Shown: positions 15,767-25,015, numbered from the stretch's first letter. The stretch: 52,127 nucleotides of DNA from Prevotella sp. (GCA_022773825.1 JALFOF010000077.1:1-52127), one strand, 5' to 3'. The notes: a model not told the origin generated them from the letters alone. Made by a program: numbers and translations.

Positions 15767-18700
15767 TTATAAGGAAACAAACTTCTTCTTACCTATTATA
15801 TATATGCCTTTCTGCCGCGGAACGGATAGCATCCTCCTGCCAGAGAGGTCGTACACCTCGCCTGCCGCCACCTTCTCAGCCGCTGCCTGCACGCCTTCCG
15901 CCAATGTCTCGCCACCATGTGCTGGTATGAGACGGAAGGGATAACCAGTCAGTGAGGTGCCGCTATTGTCAACAGAGCCGTCTGCCGCCGCAGCCCAATA
16001 CTTGATATAAGCGGCTGAGGAACCCGTGTGCATGGCGTAAAGGTCGGTACCTGCCGCCTGCTCGAAGTAGAAAGAGTAGAGCTTCAGCGTGGAGAGCTTG
16101 GCGTTGGTGCCTATCACGAGGCTGTCGGGAAGGCTGACAAAGCAGTAGGTCTTGCTATTCCTCGTATCGATGAACCATGTCTGTCCTACGCCAGGAGCAC
16201 CGGCATCGCCCTCCTCGAAGGTGACGAGGTTGCCACTGCCGTGCGCCGTCAGCAGCCTGCCAGTGGCGCGGTCCTCCAATACATAGTTACCCTTGGCTAT
16301 GACGGGAGCCACCGTCTGCTTCACGAGCACGGTGAAGGTGATGTCCACGCTCTTGCCGTCAACGGTGTAAGAGGCAGTGTATGTGCCGCTGGTCTGCAAG
16401 TTCTCAAGCACCAGTTCCGCTCCCCTGCCGCCGTTGCTCCATACCACTGTCTCCGCACTGACTACGGAAGGCAGCTTCAATCCGAGCGTTATGTTGGAAC
16501 CAGCGTCGAGCAATGTCTCCGTAATCTGCTGCGTGCCAGAGGGCAGTTTCATGTAAGGCTCGGCATAAGCAACGCCGATGGTGAAGGTGCGGGCAGAGAC
16601 GCCGTTGCCTTGGTTGTAGTAATACACGGTGTATTTGCGTGGTGAGGTGAGCTGCATCGTGGTGAGGTTCTGCTCCCTGAGGCCTGTGGACCAGAGGAAA
16701 TCGCCCATGCCGCACGCCGGGTTGACTCTGAGCGTGGCGGTAGAACCGTAGAGCACCGTGATGCTGTCGCAGTCAGAATAGGTGGTGCCAGCGTAGGTTA
16801 TGACGGGTGTCAGGTCAGTGGGCGTGCAGTCACTCTTGGCTGCTATGGAGAAACTTTGATGGCTCAAGATACCGTTTTTGTTGGTGTATGTGACACGATA
16901 TATATAGCTTCGGTCGGTGGTGACGGTGATGTCGCGCGTTGTCTCGCCCGTGTTCCATTGCCACAGCCCCGTGTCTTCCTCGCCTTCGGGCAGCTGCGGC
17001 ATCAGTTTCACCGTCTCCCCGCGCGGCACACAGGTGTTGTTGTTGGTCCAGAAACCGTTCACCAAACCACCCAGCTCGCTGTGGCTTATCACCTTTCCGT
17101 TGATGTTGCCAAGCTCATTCTCCACCGCGAGACTCGGAATAAGGTCGGCAGTGATGTCTCCGCTGTACTCCATCATGGGCGAAAGTTCCGTCGGTACGCT
17201 CTCGGCAGGGGCGAGTTGCACGTCCCTTGTGTTCATGAGTACGGAGTAACCGAGGTGGTCGTATGCCCCGCTGGCGCCTCCCATGCCGCCCGCGTCGATG
17301 CCCATAGCGTTGTAAGCGGCCTCGGCATACGGCATCTTCACGCCCTTCACGCCCTCGTATATGCCTATCACCGCGCCCCAATAGTTACGCACCTCGGCTG
17401 GCTGGGCTGGCCCAGTCATAAGCCATCCGTTATGCCATGCGGTGCGGCAGTCCACGTATTTGTAATTCGTCCACGGCAGGTTCTGCGCGCTTTGCGTACA
17501 AGCCGCGGTGAACTCGATGCCTGCTGCCAGCCTGTGGTCCATGTATGCGAAGAGGTCATCGCCCTGATTGTACGCCGTATGGGCAATGTCCACCGCCAGA
17601 CCGAGTGCCATTGCCGCGTGTCCGCCGTCGCGTCCGCTCTCCTGCATCTGTCCCATCGCGCCATAAGCGCCTTCAGATGTCACGGGAGAAGTGGTGACAA
17701 CGAGGTTGCCGAGGTACTCCGTCAGTCCGTCGTTGAGTATCGGGTCGGCGGTGCGTTCTTTCTTAAACGAGCCCACTTGGTCGTATTTCATGTAGCTCAT
17801 GCCTTGGTTGTAGATGAAAACATCATCACACAGTATGCCAATGCTTATCACGGCGAAGGCGTTGCACAGTCCCCAGTTGCTCCAATAGTGCCCCGGTCGG
17901 TAGCCACCTTGGTTGCCAACCCAGTTCTCCCACGTACCGTTCCTACCGCGGAGGAAGTTGAGACAGGCGGGATACCATACGTTCAGCATCCATTTCTTGT
18001 ACTCCTTGAAGTCTTCTTCCGCCCATCCCTCGTAGTCGCGCATCAGTTCCGCCGCCTGCGCGAACTCGTAACCATAGAGTCCGGCGGCCAAGGCCCAGTT
18101 GCTATCGCCACCTATATACTTCGTGACCCTTGCCCATGCCATGAGCGTGTTCACCGCTGTGTTGGCGCAAGACTTATTGCCTTCTATCTTCCAGCGTAAG
18201 GCATTCTGGTATGCTATGGTAGCTCCTCTCGCGGCGTTGATGTAGTTCTGCCCCGTCGTGCCGCCACGAACGATTGTCTCCACCGGCCATGTGGCGATGC
18301 CGGGCTGTGCGTATTCCGCGGCTTTGAGCACGTTGTAAGCCTCCGTCACCTTTGCGTTGCCCTCGGCGAGCTGCCGCTTTATGCGGTCGAAATCGGCCTG
18401 AGTGTGCATTCCGCCGGGGTGTATGAAGCCACGGTTGGTGTCGTATGCCTCCGCCAACGCCGCGAGGTCAGGCAGCGTTATGCCAGCGGTGGCCTTGGTG
18501 GATGCCGTTGCCGAGGTCAGTTGCTCGCACACTTTGTCCATATAGAACTGGCTATAGTCTGACGAAGCCACGCCTTCCGCCATGGCAATAAGGTCTGACA
18601 GCTCAGTCACTGCGTCGGGAAGGTAATCGGAAGAGTTGTCCACCACATCCTTGGCGGCACTTATCGCTGCCAGCAGCGCGGTGGCATCACCCTTTGTCCC

Positions 18701-19459
18701 GTGTATGTAAGCATCCTCCAACTTACTTGTCTCCGCCGCGAGGAGGCTGACGCTGTCTGCCGAAAGGGCGCAGTCGTAGAGGCGGAAGTCGGTCAGCAGC
18801 GTGTTCATAAGGTAGCTGTCAGCGGAGAACGGAGCCCTGCCCAACCAGCAACAAGTGGGTTTCGTGGCGGCATAGAGGGTGCTGTTGAGCGGCATTGACG
18901 CCACGGTGCCACGCTGTTTGCCATTGATATACAGCTTGCCAGTGCTCCCGCTCTGCGTGTAAGCCACGTGCATCCACTTTCCTTTGTCTGACTCTGCACC
19001 AACGCTGTAACCTGTTTCGTTGGAATAGCCTCCCGTACTGCTGGCTATGCGCTGCGCGTTGAGGCGGTAAGCGGAATACACTCCCTCGCCGCTCGTGCAG
19101 GCCGCGAGGGTGGAGAAAGCCCAGAGGAAGTAGCCGTTGCCCGACAATGACGCATCGTCGTCAACGCGGTAATATACTGAAACGGTGTAGTCGTCCATGC
19201 TGGCGAACAGCGTTCCCGCCGCCGTCGTCATGTCGAGGTATCCCGAACCCGCACCGAGGCTGAGCACTTTGTACTGCCCCATGTCCACCACCGTTGCGGA
19301 ATTTACCATGCGTGCCGTAGTGCCCGACACGTCATCGGTGACGCTTGTGCCCGACACATTGCTGAAGTCGAAGCGCATTCTTAGGTTTGTCTCCTGCGCG
19401 GAGAGGCTGCCTGCCACTGCCATCAGCAGTGTAATGAGCAATAAGGTTAGTTGTTTCAT
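15767..19459 (-). CDS. Secreted multidomain alginate-lyase-like protein (LamG-type, lyase, C-terminal modules)
   Basis: The protein has about 1230 residues. A signal peptide (MKQLTLLLITLLMAVAGS) is followed by a concanavalin/LamG-like domain (about 25-235, KLYINGKQRGTVAS and FRLYDCALSADS), a helical linker, an alpha/alpha-barrel region like the alginate lyase superfamily (about 345-720, with HYWSNWGLCNAFAVISIG near 525, QESGRDGGHAAMALG near 607 and DCRTAWHNGW), Ig-like repeats (about 790-1080), a ricin-like trefoil segment (about 1090-1190) and a sorting-type tail (VYDLSGRRM, KGIYIIGKKKF). Such lyases cut uronic-acid polysaccharides by beta-elimination; the true substrate is not known. I chose Met at 19459 because the signal peptide starts there, 39 codons inside the longest frame. 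The gene diverges from a membrane regulator. Confidence 0.78.
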   Translation of the reverse strand: MKQLTLLLITLLMAVAGSLSAQETNLRMRFDFSNVSGTSVTDDVSGTTARMVNSATVVDMGQYKVLSLGAGSGYLDMTTAAGTLFASMDDYTVSVYYRVDDDASLSGNGYFLWAFSTLAACTSGEGVYSAYRLNAQRIASSTGGYSNETGYSVGAESDKGKWMHVAYTQSGSTGKLYINGKQRGTVASMPLNSTLYAATKPTCCWLGRAPFSADSYLMNTLLTDFRLYDCALSADSVSLLAAETSKLEDAYIHGTKGDATALLAAISAAKDVVDNSSDYLPDAVTELSDLIAMAEGVASSDYSQFYMDKVCEQLTSATASTKATAGITLPDLAALAEAYDTNRGFIHPGGMHTQADFDRIKRQLAEGNAKVTEAYNVLKAAEYAQPGIATWPVETIVRGGTTGQNYINAARGATIAYQNALRWKIEGNKSCANTAVNTLMAWARVTKYIGGDSNWALAAGLYGYEFAQAAELMRDYEGWAEEDFKEYKKWMLNVWYPACLNFLRGRNGTWENWVGNQGGYRPGHYWSNWGLCNAFAVISIGILCDDVFIYNQGMSYMKYDQVGSFKKERTADPILNDGLTEYLGNLVVTTSPVTSEGAYGAMGQMQESGRDGGHAAMALGLAVDIAHTAYNQGDDLFAYMDHRLAAGIEFTAACTQSAQNLPWTNYKYVDCRTAWHNGWLMTGPAQPAEVRNYWGAVIGIYEGVKGVKMPYAEAAYNAMGIDAGGMGGASGAYDHLGYSVLMNTRDVQLAPAESVPTELSPMMEYSGDITADLIPSLAVENELGNINGKVISHSELGGLVNGFWTNNNTCVPRGETVKLMPQLPEGEEDTGLWQWNTGETTRDITVTTDRSYIYRVTYTNKNGILSHQSFSIAAKSDCTPTDLTPVITYAGTTYSDCDSITVLYGSTATLRVNPACGMGDFLWSTGLREQNLTTMQLTSPRKYTVYYYNQGNGVSARTFTIGVAYAEPYMKLPSGTQQITETLLDAGSNITLGLKLPSVVSAETVVWSNGGRGAELVLENLQTSGTYTASYTVDGKSVDITFTVLVKQTVAPVIAKGNYVLEDRATGRLLTAHGSGNLVTFEEGDAGAPGVGQTWFIDTRNSKTYCFVSLPDSLVIGTNAKLSTLKLYSFYFEQAAGTDLYAMHTGSSAAYIKYWAAAADGSVDNSGTSLTGYPFRLIPAHGGETLAEGVQAAAEKVAAGEVYDLSGRRMLSVPRQKGIYIIGKKKFVSL

Positions 19460-19799
19460 ATCGCAGTTAGGTTTTAAATATTGTTGCATATCTTGTGAAT
19501 GACGCTCCCCTAACAATGTTTTCTCACTTACGCGTGAGGAGAACGGTGAGCGGAAGGATGGTTCTTGTCTTGTCAAAGAGATTTGCCCTGGGGATTAACG
19601 GATTTGTTTGCAAATTTACTAATAATACCATAACGCCCTTGTTTCTACCGTCTTAAAATGGATGTTTGGAACGTCTAAGGCTTAAAAATAGACGTTTTAC
19701 ACGTATTTTTCATACAAGCAAGGCATATATTTCACTGTTTTTCTTGCGCAATTCAGATAAAATCACGAAATTTGCAGCTAAGAAAAAACTACTAACCTA
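19460..19799. other. Divergent control region between lyase and regulator genes
   Basis: This 340-base AT-rich gap separates two divergent genes. A possible -7 element for the lyase on the minus strand is TAAATTTG (19611-19618) without a convincing -33 box. For the regulator, CTTG (19743-19746) and GAAATTTG (19767-19774) are 20 bases apart but the -7 box has a mismatch at its first base. The AraC-type regulator may bind here; I do not see a clear direct repeat that would serve as its operator. Confidence 0.4.
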
Positions 19800-22019
19800 A
19801 TGCGAATACCACTCCTTATTATATATATATGCGCCGCCATGGTCTGCCGGGCAGGGTGCAGATACTGGCGAGTCGGCGACGGACTGCCCACTAGCGAGGT
19901 GCAGCAGATAGTGCGGTTGCCCAACGGGCAGATGCTGCTCAACTGCGAAGGCGTATATTGTATCTCCAACGGCAAGTCGTTCGACGTGGTCAACTTCGAC
20001 CGTAGCAGGGTCTTCCAACTGCGCAATTATGTCAACACCTACGGGCAACTGTGGCAGGGGGACTCCTTGCTATGGTTGCACGACCTTTACTGTCTCTACC
20101 TCTATGACGCGCGCACACGCTCCTTCCGCTACGACATCGCGCCGCGCCTGCACTCCCCCGAACTGCGACAATTCATGCTCGGCACGGCAGGAAGCCCATG
20201 CCTCACTGGCAGGCAGCGGCGGATAATAGACTCGCTCGGCATCCGCGACTGCAACGCCGTGGCGGAAGACTGGCAGGGTGGCACGTGGATAGGCACGCGC
20301 ACCGATGGTGTCGTCTATCTGCCGCCGCCGCGCTATCAAGCCAAGATGGTACGGGGCAACTCGCCGATGATAAGCACTGCCCGCAGCACCGTTGACCGCT
20401 CTGGCAACGTGTGGCACTGCAAGGGCGACGGACTGCTGTGCGAAACCCCGCAGGGGATAGTGCGCTACGGCCGCGACAACGTAGCAGAGCTGCCGTATGA
20501 CAAGACGACATTCATCGCGCAGCTGCCCGATAGCCGCTACCTATTGTGCGACTCCCTCTGCCACCTCGGCTATTTCCTGCCTTCGCAGCACATCTTCGTG
20601 CCTCTCAGCACACGGCTTACGAGCCTGCGCCGCTACCGCCATTTCGTGGGAGCGTGCCCCGTGACCCACCGTCTCACTGCCGTTTACACCCAGAATGGCA
20701 TCTTCATGCTCGACATAATGACCGACACGCTGCTGCCTTTCCCCCACTCCTCCTACATAGAGCGCTACTCCAGCAAGTACAACTGTATGCTGCGCGACGG
20801 CGCTGGACGCCTGTGGGTGGGCACGCAGGACGGACTGTTCTGCCTCACTCCGCGCCGCACCGCCAAGGGCAAGGACGCGGAATACAGTTGCCAACGCGTC
20901 ACGGGGCTTGCAAACAACTGCATCCGAAGCCTCGTCACCGATGCTAAAGGACGGGTGTGGGCTGGCACCTCATGCGGCATATCGCGCGTTACACCCACCG
21001 TTGTCAACCTCGGTACGGAGGACGGTGTGCCACCCATCTCCATGATGGAACGCTCCACCAGCCTGCTGCCCGATGGCCGACTTGTCTTCGTCTGCAACAG
21101 CAGTTCGGCGGTAGTGTTCCTTCCTGACAGCCTTATAAGCCACGGTACGCCCCTGCCCGTGGTGCTGACCTCCCTCACTATCAACGGTGACAGCGTTGCC
21201 GTCCCCACGCCCGCCAGCACCGTCACGCTGCCCTACACGCACAACTACCTCACCTTCCACTTCTCCACCCTCGATTACGCCAACCCCACCCACACACGCT
21301 ACCGCTGCCGCCTGCGTGGCTTGGAGACGGAATGGGAGGTGGACGGCAACGCCAACGGCAGCATGGCGGCAACCTATACCGCCCTGCCGCCCGGCGAATA
21401 CGTCTTCGAAGCGCAGGCTGCCAGCACCGACGGCAAATGGGGTAAGGCACTGGAGTGCCGCGTAACGATACTCCCGCCACCATGGCTCTCATGGTGGGCA
21501 AAGATGATATACCTCGCCATCGTTCTCACAGCGACGGCCTGTCTGCTGCACATATACCTGAGGGCGAAACGCAGGAAGATGGAGAGAGAGAACGATGAGC
21601 GCGTCAACCGCCTCTTTGAACTGCGTCAGGAGGCGCGCCACCACTTTGCGCAGTCAACCAGCATAGCACCCGGAAAGCTCAGCGCGACGACAGAGGAGGA
21701 GGCACTCGTGGCACAACTGCTGAAGGCGATAGAGGCGAAGATGGCGGAAGAGGACTACGGCGTGGACCTCCTTGCGCGTGATGTCAACATGAGCCGCGCC
21801 AACCTTTACAAGAAATTACAAACCATGCTCGGCGTGACCCCTGCCGACTTCATCCGCAACGTGCGCCTGAAGCACGCCGCGAAGCTGCTCGCCGACACCA
21901 CACTGCCCGTCTCCGAGGTAGCCACGAAGTCGGGCTTCGCAACAGCACGCAACTTCTCGTCTAACTTCAAACGTATGTTCGGCGTCACACCCAGCGAATA
22001 CCGAGCGGCAAAAGCATAG
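19800..22019 (+). CDS. Membrane one-component regulator: beta-propeller, Y_Y_Y, TM, AraC-type HTH
   Basis: The 739-residue protein has the architecture of hybrid two-component systems without the enzyme core. A signal peptide (1-17) is followed by a propeller-like sensor (about 20-470, repeats such as GRLWVGTQDGLFCL and GRVWAGTSCGISRV), a Y_Y_Y domain (about 476-555, NYLTFHFSTLDYANP), one membrane helix (about 567-588), a linker of roughly 45 residues and an AraC-type DNA-binding domain (about 640-739, DLLARDVNMSRANLYKKL, VSEVATKSGFATARNFSSNFK). No histidine kinase H-box, ATPase or receiver Asp is present, so it must signal directly across the membrane. It diverges from the lyase gene, which it probably controls. 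Its TAG stop (22017-22019) lies inside the first unit of repeat array D. Confidence 0.85.
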   Translation: MRIPLLIIYICAAMVCRAGCRYWRVGDGLPTSEVQQIVRLPNGQMLLNCEGVYCISNGKSFDVVNFDRSRVFQLRNYVNTYGQLWQGDSLLWLHDLYCLYLYDARTRSFRYDIAPRLHSPELRQFMLGTAGSPCLTGRQRRIIDSLGIRDCNAVAEDWQGGTWIGTRTDGVVYLPPPRYQAKMVRGNSPMISTARSTVDRSGNVWHCKGDGLLCETPQGIVRYGRDNVAELPYDKTTFIAQLPDSRYLLCDSLCHLGYFLPSQHIFVPLSTRLTSLRRYRHFVGACPVTHRLTAVYTQNGIFMLDIMTDTLLPFPHSSYIERYSSKYNCMLRDGAGRLWVGTQDGLFCLTPRRTAKGKDAEYSCQRVTGLANNCIRSLVTDAKGRVWAGTSCGISRVTPTVVNLGTEDGVPPISMMERSTSLLPDGRLVFVCNSSSAVVFLPDSLISHGTPLPVVLTSLTINGDSVAVPTPASTVTLPYTHNYLTFHFSTLDYANPTHTRYRCRLRGLETEWEVDGNANGSMAATYTALPPGEYVFEAQAASTDGKWGKALECRVTILPPPWLSWWAKMIYLAIVLTATACLLHIYLRAKRRKMERENDERVNRLFELRQEARHHFAQSTSIAPGKLSATTEEEALVAQLLKAIEAKMAEEDYGVDLLARDVNMSRANLYKKLQTMLGVTPADFIRNVRLKHAAKLLADTTLPVSEVATKSGFATARNFSSNFKRMFGVTPSEYRAAKA

Positions 22020-22104
22020 CTATTGCAAAGTAAAAGCATAGTGATTGCAAAGTAAAAGCATAGCGATTACACGGTGAAAGCATAGCTATTGCAAAGTGAA
22101 AGGT
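22007..22104. repeat. Array D of the 22-bp dyad repeat, overlapping a stop codon
   Basis: Four units with cores GCATAGCTATTGC, GCATAGTGATTGC, GCATAGCGATTAC and GCATAGCTATTGC start at 22014, 22036, 22058 and 22080, exactly 22 bases apart. The first unit contributes Ala and the TAG stop of the regulator gene (GCA TAG at 22014-22019). The array runs directly into the second repeat family at about 22107. Confidence 0.93.
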
Positions 22105-22106
22105 CT

Positions 22107-22264
22107 GTCCCATGCCCCCGAAGGAGGGCAAATATTACAGGGCAGGGGCTCGCCCCTGTCTGACAGTCGCACCACGCCCCTGTCGCTCGACCTATGGTCG
22201 CTTGCATGGCAAGAAGGGGCTCATAATTCAATCACAACCATAATAGAGGCAAACACGGCGGCAA
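22107..22264. repeat. GC-rich dispersed element, copy 1
   Basis: This stretch repeats at 51751-51895. Shared blocks include CATGCCCCCGAAGG, ATTACAGGGCAGGGGCTCG, TGACAGTCGCACCAC, GGGGCTCATAATTC and GGCAAACACGGC. Copy 1 has an additional 30 bases or so near 22184-22214. The inner part CAGGGGCTCGCCCCTG (22143-22158) is a self-complementary hairpin. The remainder of the gap up to 22358 holds the promoter of the next gene (22302-22333). Confidence 0.85.
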
Positions 22265-22301
22265 GGGTAGCATAAGAGCAATGGCATTTTCACGCCACAG
22301 A

Positions 22302-22333
22302 TTTGGCGTTACGGAAAAAAAACACTAACTTTG
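22302..22333 (+). promoter_or_regulatory. Bacteroidetes-type promoter for the secreted hydrolase
   Basis: TTTG (22302-22305) and TAACTTTG (22326-22333) are 20 bases apart, a full consensus match. The start codon at 22359 would follow after a leader of roughly 20 bases. Confidence 0.82.
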
Positions 22334-22358
22334 CAACAGAAACCAACAACAATCTGTT

Positions 22359-23501
22359 ATGAGGAATATACTGTTCACACTATTGGCGATAGCCTTCCCG
22401 GCAGTGGCATGGGCGCAGACAGTCGGCTACGGCACCGAGAAAGACATGCCGTTGTTCTACCAGCAACTCAAGGAGCAACTCACCTTCCCATGGGCATGGC
22501 AGGCGAAACGCGCCTCCATGGACTTCAACACTTGGCGCGAGGAGGCGCGACGGCAGGTGGAGGCGACAATGCAGATGGCGCCACCGCCACCGGCTTCTTA
22601 CGACTACGAAGTGGTGGCACGCGAGCAACGCGATGGCTACGAGGCGCAGAAGATAGTGTTCAGCGTGAACAAATGGGAGAAGACCATGGCATACCTCCTC
22701 GTGCCAAAGGCGAAGAAAGCGCCCGCACTGCTGATGCTGCACGACCACGGAGCGCATTTCTCCATAGGCAAGGAAAAGATGGTGCGGCCCTTCGGCGTGG
22801 ACTCCACGCTGATGGCGGACGCTGAAGACTGGGTGGCACGGTGCTATGACGGCGTGTACGTAGGCGACGAACTGGCAAAGGCTGGCTACGTGGTGCTGTC
22901 AACAGACGCCTTGTTCTGGGGCGACAGGGGCAGGAAAGAGGGTGTGCGCTACGACTCGCAGCAGGCCTTGGCGGCCAACATGATGCAGATGGGCGCGTCG
23001 TGGGGCGCGTGGATAACGTGGGACGACATACATTCGGCGGAGTTCCTCGCCCGACTGCCCATGGTTGACGCAGGGCGCGTGGGGTGCCTCGGCTTCTCCA
23101 TGGGCTCATACCGCTCGTGGATGCTGGCGGCAATGAGCGATGTGGTGAAGGCAGGGGCGGCCATCTGCTGGATGAACGACACGGAAAACCTGATGACACT
23201 CACCAACAACCAGAACAAGGGGGGCTCCGCCTACTCCATGCTGATACCCGGAATACGCAACATAATGGACTACCCGCACGTGGCATCGCTGGCTTGTCCC
23301 AAGCCCATGCTGTTCTTCAACGGCGACAGAGACAAGCTGTTCCCCGTGCCGGGCGTGGAGAACGCATACCGCATAATGCGCGAAGTGTGGAGCGAACAGG
23401 GAGCCAACAAAAAGCTGACGACAAAGATTTGGCAGGAGAAACACTTCTTTAACCGTGCCATGCAGGCGGAGGTAAAATATTTCTTCGACAAGAACTTATA
23501 A
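22359..23501 (+). CDS. Secreted alpha/beta hydrolase (dienelactone hydrolase / acetyl-esterase-like)
   Basis: The 380-residue protein has a signal peptide ending near AWAQ (residue 20) and an alpha/beta-hydrolase domain. The nucleophile elbow GFSMGS puts the Ser at 247; the likely acid is Asp323 or Asp325 in NGDRDKLFP and the His is 362 in EKHFF. PALLMLHDHGAHF near residues 127-139 provides the oxyanion-hole strand. The type resembles Abhydrolase_7/CE-like esterases that Bacteroidetes use to remove acetyl or feruloyl groups from plant or algal glycans. It is exported to the periplasm or beyond. It has its own promoter but sits next to the regulator and lyase, so a polysaccharide deacylation role is plausible. 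The exact substrate is unknown. Confidence 0.82.
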   Translation: MRNILFTLLAIAFPAVAWAQTVGYGTEKDMPLFYQQLKEQLTFPWAWQAKRASMDFNTWREEARRQVEATMQMAPPPPASYDYEVVAREQRDGYEAQKIVFSVNKWEKTMAYLLVPKAKKAPALLMLHDHGAHFSIGKEKMVRPFGVDSTLMADAEDWVARCYDGVYVGDELAKAGYVVLSTDALFWGDRGRKEGVRYDSQQALAANMMQMGASWGAWITWDDIHSAEFLARLPMVDAGRVGCLGFSMGSYRSWMLAAMSDVVKAGAAICWMNDTENLMTLTNNQNKGGSAYSMLIPGIRNIMDYPHVASLACPKPMLFFNGDRDKLFPVPGVENAYRIMREVWSEQGANKKLTTKIWQEKHFFNRAMQAEVKYFFDKNL

Positions 23502-23573
23502 TAAAGCGTTTGCAAAGCGCAGGTTACAAAAATGCGGAAATAACGCTGCAAAGATGATATTTTGCTAAAAAAA

Positions 23574-23605
23574 TTTGCCCGAATTAAAAGAAAACCGTAA
23601 CTTTG
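23574..23605 (+). promoter_or_regulatory. Bacteroidetes-type promoter for the aldolase gene
   Basis: TTTG (23574-23577), 20 bases and TAACTTTG (23598-23605) match the consensus fully. The start at 23672 would then have a leader of about 60 bases. Confidence 0.83.
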
Positions 23606-23671
23606 CAATGTTGAAACTGACACGACTCAACAACAGGAAGTATTACATAACAATATAAATACAATAATCCA

Positions 23672-24670
23672 ATGGTAAATTACAAAGAACTCGGTCTTGT
23701 CAACACACGCGAAATGTTCAAGCGTGCCGTTGCCGGCGGCTATGCTATCCCAGCCTTCAACTTCAACACAATGGAGCAGATGCAGGCTATTGTGATGGCC
23801 GCAGTAGAAACAAAGTCACCTGTCATCATGCAGGTTTCAAAGGGTGCGCGCAACTATGCTAACGGCACCATACTCCGCTACATGGCAGAAGGCGCTGTAG
23901 CTTACGCTAAAGAGCTGGGCTGCGAGCACCCAGAGATAGTGCTACACCTCGACCACGGCGACAGCTTCGAACTGTGTAAGAGCTGTATCGACATGGGATT
24001 CTCTTCTGTAATGATTGACGGCTCAAGCCTGCCATACGAGGAGAACGTGGCTCTCGCTAAGAAAGTTGTTGACTACGCACACCAGTATGACGTAACGGTA
24101 GAGGCAGAACTCGGCGTGCTTGCTGGCGTGGAAGACGAGGTTTGCGCTGCTGAGTCACACTATACAAAGCCTGAAGAGGTGATAGACTTTGCCACACGCA
24201 CTGGCTGTGACTCCCTCGCTATCTCAATAGGCACATCACACGGCGCACACAAGTTCACCCCAGAGCAGTGCACTCTCGTAAACGGCGTGCTCGTTCCGCC
24301 ACCGCTCGCTTTCGACATCCTCGCGGAAATAGAGCAGAAGCTCCCCGGATTCCCAATCGTGCTCCACGGTTCTTCTTCCGTGCCAATGGAGGAAGTGAAT
24401 ACCATCAACAAGTTCGGCGGTCACCTCGAGGCAGCTATCGGCATACCAGAAGAGCAGCTTCGTCAGGCTGCCAAGTCTGCTGTATGCAAGATTAATATCG
24501 ACTCTGACTCACGACTCGCTATGACTGCCGCTATACGCCAGCACCTCGCAGAGCACCCGGGAGACTTCGACCCACGTCAGTATCTCAAGCCTGCGCGCGA
24601 GAACATGAAGAAGATGTACATCCACAAGATTGTGAATGTGCTCGGTTCTGACGGCAAACTCGCTGAGTAA
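23672..24670 (+). CDS. fba: Class II fructose-1,6-bisphosphate aldolase
   Basis: The 332-residue cytosolic enzyme matches class II aldolases, which split fructose 1,6-bisphosphate to DHAP and glyceraldehyde 3-phosphate in glycolysis and run in reverse in gluconeogenesis. Catalytic Asp94 and zinc ligand His95 lie in LHLDHGD; further zinc ligands are in the EAELGVLAG and SIGTSHGAHKF segments; HGSSSVP and CKININSD-like (KINIDSDSRLA) segments bind the phosphates. Codon use looks like a highly expressed gene. It has a consensus promoter and a good terminator and appears monocistronic. The preceding window of the genome holds other sugar genes, but no operon partner. Confidence 0.96.
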   Translation: MVNYKELGLVNTREMFKRAVAGGYAIPAFNFNTMEQMQAIVMAAVETKSPVIMQVSKGARNYANGTILRYMAEGAVAYAKELGCEHPEIVLHLDHGDSFELCKSCIDMGFSSVMIDGSSLPYEENVALAKKVVDYAHQYDVTVEAELGVLAGVEDEVCAAESHYTKPEEVIDFATRTGCDSLAISIGTSHGAHKFTPEQCTLVNGVLVPPPLAFDILAEIEQKLPGFPIVLHGSSSVPMEEVNTINKFGGHLEAAIGIPEEQLRQAAKSAVCKINIDSDSRLAMTAAIRQHLAEHPGDFDPRQYLKPARENMKKMYIHKIVNVLGSDGKLAE

Positions 24671-24718
24671 AGAGAGGGGTGCGCAAGCAACCTTGCCTCA
24701 AAACGAACAGATAACACA

Positions 24719-24757
24719 ATGGGGAAGACGGCAAAAGCTGTCTTCCCCATTCTTATT
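24719..24757 (+). terminator. Intrinsic terminator after fba
   Basis: The stem ATGGGGAAGACGGC (24719-24732) pairs with GCTGTCTTCCCCAT (24737-24750), with one G-U pair and the loop AAAA, and is followed by TCTTATTT. It lies about 50 bases past the stop. The next 180 bases hold no gene. Confidence 0.85.
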
Positions 24758-24940
24758 TACTATACCACGATATTCCAAGGACTGCGCCATACACCGCCCT
24801 ACCCCATGCCATGACGGCACTACAAGGCAAACACCGCGACAGCAACAGTACGGCACGGAAGGACAATAGGTGCATAAACGTATAATCCCGCAATCGATGT
24901 TACTCGACCACGGGATTAAAAAGAGTTAGAGAGAGAGAAG

Positions 24941-25015
24941 TGGGCGTTGACGGATTCGAACCGCCGACCCTCTGCTTGTAAGGCAGACGCTCTGAACCAG
25001 CTGAGCTAAACGCCC
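24941..25015 (-). tRNA. tRNA-Val (anticodon TAC), copy 1
   Basis: Reading the minus strand, the acceptor arms GGGCGTT and AACGCCC pair perfectly. The D-arm GCTC/GAGC, the anticodon arm TCTGC-CTTACAA-GCAGA with anticodon TAC, and the T-arm GGCGG-TTCGAAT-CCGTC all fold. The CCA end is not encoded. The sequence is identical to copy 2, 30 bases upstream, and shares its transcript. Confidence 0.95.

Noticed and set aside
16856..18199. Long open frame on the plus strand inside the lyase gene
   Set aside because: It is antisense to a well supported domain protein, and its translation shows no recognisable domain or compositional sense.
24880..24920. Hairpin-like TAATCCCG/CGGGATTA near the tRNA pair as a terminator
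   Set aside because: Only an 8-bp stem with a 20-base loop; too weak to call with confidence.
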